Shown here one piece after another: positions 63,350 to 64,000 of a stretch of DNA of 64,000 nt. The stretch is taken from positions 682,001 through 746,000 of the forward strand of contig NZ_QPKV01000002.1 in the NCBI RefSeq assembly GCF_003339865.1. Reading direction: 5' to 3'. A program made the translations under genes and the position numbers. This DNA is from Pedobacter chinensis. GTDB lineage: Bacteria; Bacteroidota; Bacteroidia; Sphingobacteriales; Sphingobacteriaceae. How positions within the stretch are numbered: the first letter of the stretch is position 1; each line of letters starts with the position of its first letter. The notes beneath the pieces were generated by a model that saw nothing but the letters and a program-made list of their open reading frames with translations, was not told where the DNA came from and ran no database searches.

Positions 63350-63943
63350 ATGCCACTTAAAAATACCGGTACAGAACAGCTCATTAAAGACACCGCAAAA
63401 AGATTATTGTTTGCTGAAGGCAAGCTTCATGCCACCACTCAGGAAATAGCTGATGCAGCAGGAGTTAACAGAACAGCATTGCATTACTATTTCCGCTCCA
63501 GAGATCTGTTGATTGCTGCCGTATTTCAGGAAGCCATGCAGGGCCTGAGTCAGCGGCTGGATGAATGTATGGAGTCTGAAAAACCTTTTAGAGAAAAGAT
63601 AGATCATCTGATAACTGTTTTTCTGAAGGATATGATTGCTTTCCCCTACCAGGAAACTTTCCTGATCACCGAAATTAATACGCTGGGAAAGGAATTGATG
63701 AACAACATCCAATCAGGTCCCGTTAATAATTTTTTAAAACAGGTACAGGATGAAATGGAAAAAGGAACAATTGAAAAAATTAACCCCATTCATTTCCTGA
63801 TGAACCTGTTTTCACTATTGTCATATCCGTTGATTATGGCACCGCTCTACCGGCAATTGTTTCAAATCTCCGGTAAGGACTTCAATGCACTTATAAATGA
63901 GCGCAAAAAAATGATTATGCACATGATTTTTAAAGAAGATTAA
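63350..63943 (+). CDS. TetR-family transcriptional regulator
   Basis: A 197-residue regulator with an N-terminal HTH (residues 8-60; LLFAEGKLHATTQEIADAAGVNRTALHYYFRSRDLLIAAVF) and a helical ligand domain. It is 19 bases after the ABC-F gene, so it is probably a co-transcribed autoregulator acting on the inverted repeats at 61661-61722. The rest of the window (63944-64000) shows no feature. Confidence 0.9.
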   Translation: MPLKNTGTEQLIKDTAKRLLFAEGKLHATTQEIADAAGVNRTALHYYFRSRDLLIAAVFQEAMQGLSQRLDECMESEKPFREKIDHLITVFLKDMIAFPYQETFLITEINTLGKELMNNIQSGPVNNFLKQVQDEMEKGTIEKINPIHFLMNLFSLLSYPLIMAPLYRQLFQISGKDFNALINERKKMIMHMIFKED

Positions 63944-64000
63944 ATTAATTAATCGTCATTGTTGCTTTTCAGGCGTGATCTGTGAGCTTTCCCCCATTTG

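Overview
The window is chromosomal DNA from a member of the Bacteroidota, most likely a Pedobacter-like Sphingobacteriaceae. The DNA is AT-rich. There are two SusC/SusD outer-membrane pairs and a MurF-Alr fusion. Readable promoters follow the Bacteroidota form (TTG, about 19 bases, TAnnTTTG). Palindromic interspersed repeats are frequent. The assignment rests on gene content and is not a species call.

Layout. 1-4175: end of a periplasmic adaptor gene and a CzcA/CusA heavy-metal RND pump. 4176-7798: interspersed repeats, MsrA and an FUSC-type membrane protein. 7799-11816: a partial tryptophan operon on the minus strand, trpD-trpF-trpB-trpA, preceded by a leader peptide with three consecutive Trp codons and a terminator, which is a classical attenuator. 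11867-16569: SDR, PI-PLC/GDPD-fold protein, RecR, sodium:solute symporter and LOG-family protein. 16779-18588: a small unknown membrane-anchored protein and an array of about eleven tandem ~120-bp repeats. 18616-22363: DUF502 protein, MurF-Alr, RecX.

22390-29253 is an accessory region. A tRNA-Gly/tRNA-Leu unit with its own promoter, inter-tRNA hairpin and terminator occurs twice, about 4.2 kb apart. Between the copies lie two SDR genes, an AraC regulator and a transglutaminase-like secreted protein. Beyond the second copy lies a RhuM-Doc (Fic) fusion. Two further decayed copies of the tRNA-Leu 3' flank, a truncated second copy of the RhuM start and the tail of an ABC permease show repeated insertion and deletion.

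29317-50265 is a fucose and fucosylated-glycan locus. It holds an SDR, a UxaA-family dehydratase and FucP; a divergent AraC regulator; a GH2 enzyme and a GH29 alpha-L-fucosidase; an orphan GH29 C-terminal fragment; two SusCD pairs; and a CHRD lipoprotein. LacI-type palindromes centred on CAAACGTTTG lie upstream of both the SusCD operon and the fucosidase, which suggests a shared repressor encoded elsewhere. A plausible flow is: SusCD import oligosaccharides, GH29 and GH2 release fucose and galactose, FucP imports fucose, and the UxaA/SDR enzymes oxidise it.

50677-64000: small stress and housekeeping genes (TatA, response regulator, AHSA1-type protein, 2OG-Fe(II) oxygenase, dienelactone hydrolase, Ycf48-like protein, DUF2147, DoxX, two DinB-like proteins), a four-unit array of REP-like repeats, a GlxA-type AraC regulator, a LytS/LytR-type two-component pair, and an ABC-F ATPase with a TetR regulator and a probable operator. 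The best candidates for closer study are the trp attenuator, the duplicated tRNA locus with its islands, the 120-bp tandem array and the shared LacI-type operators.
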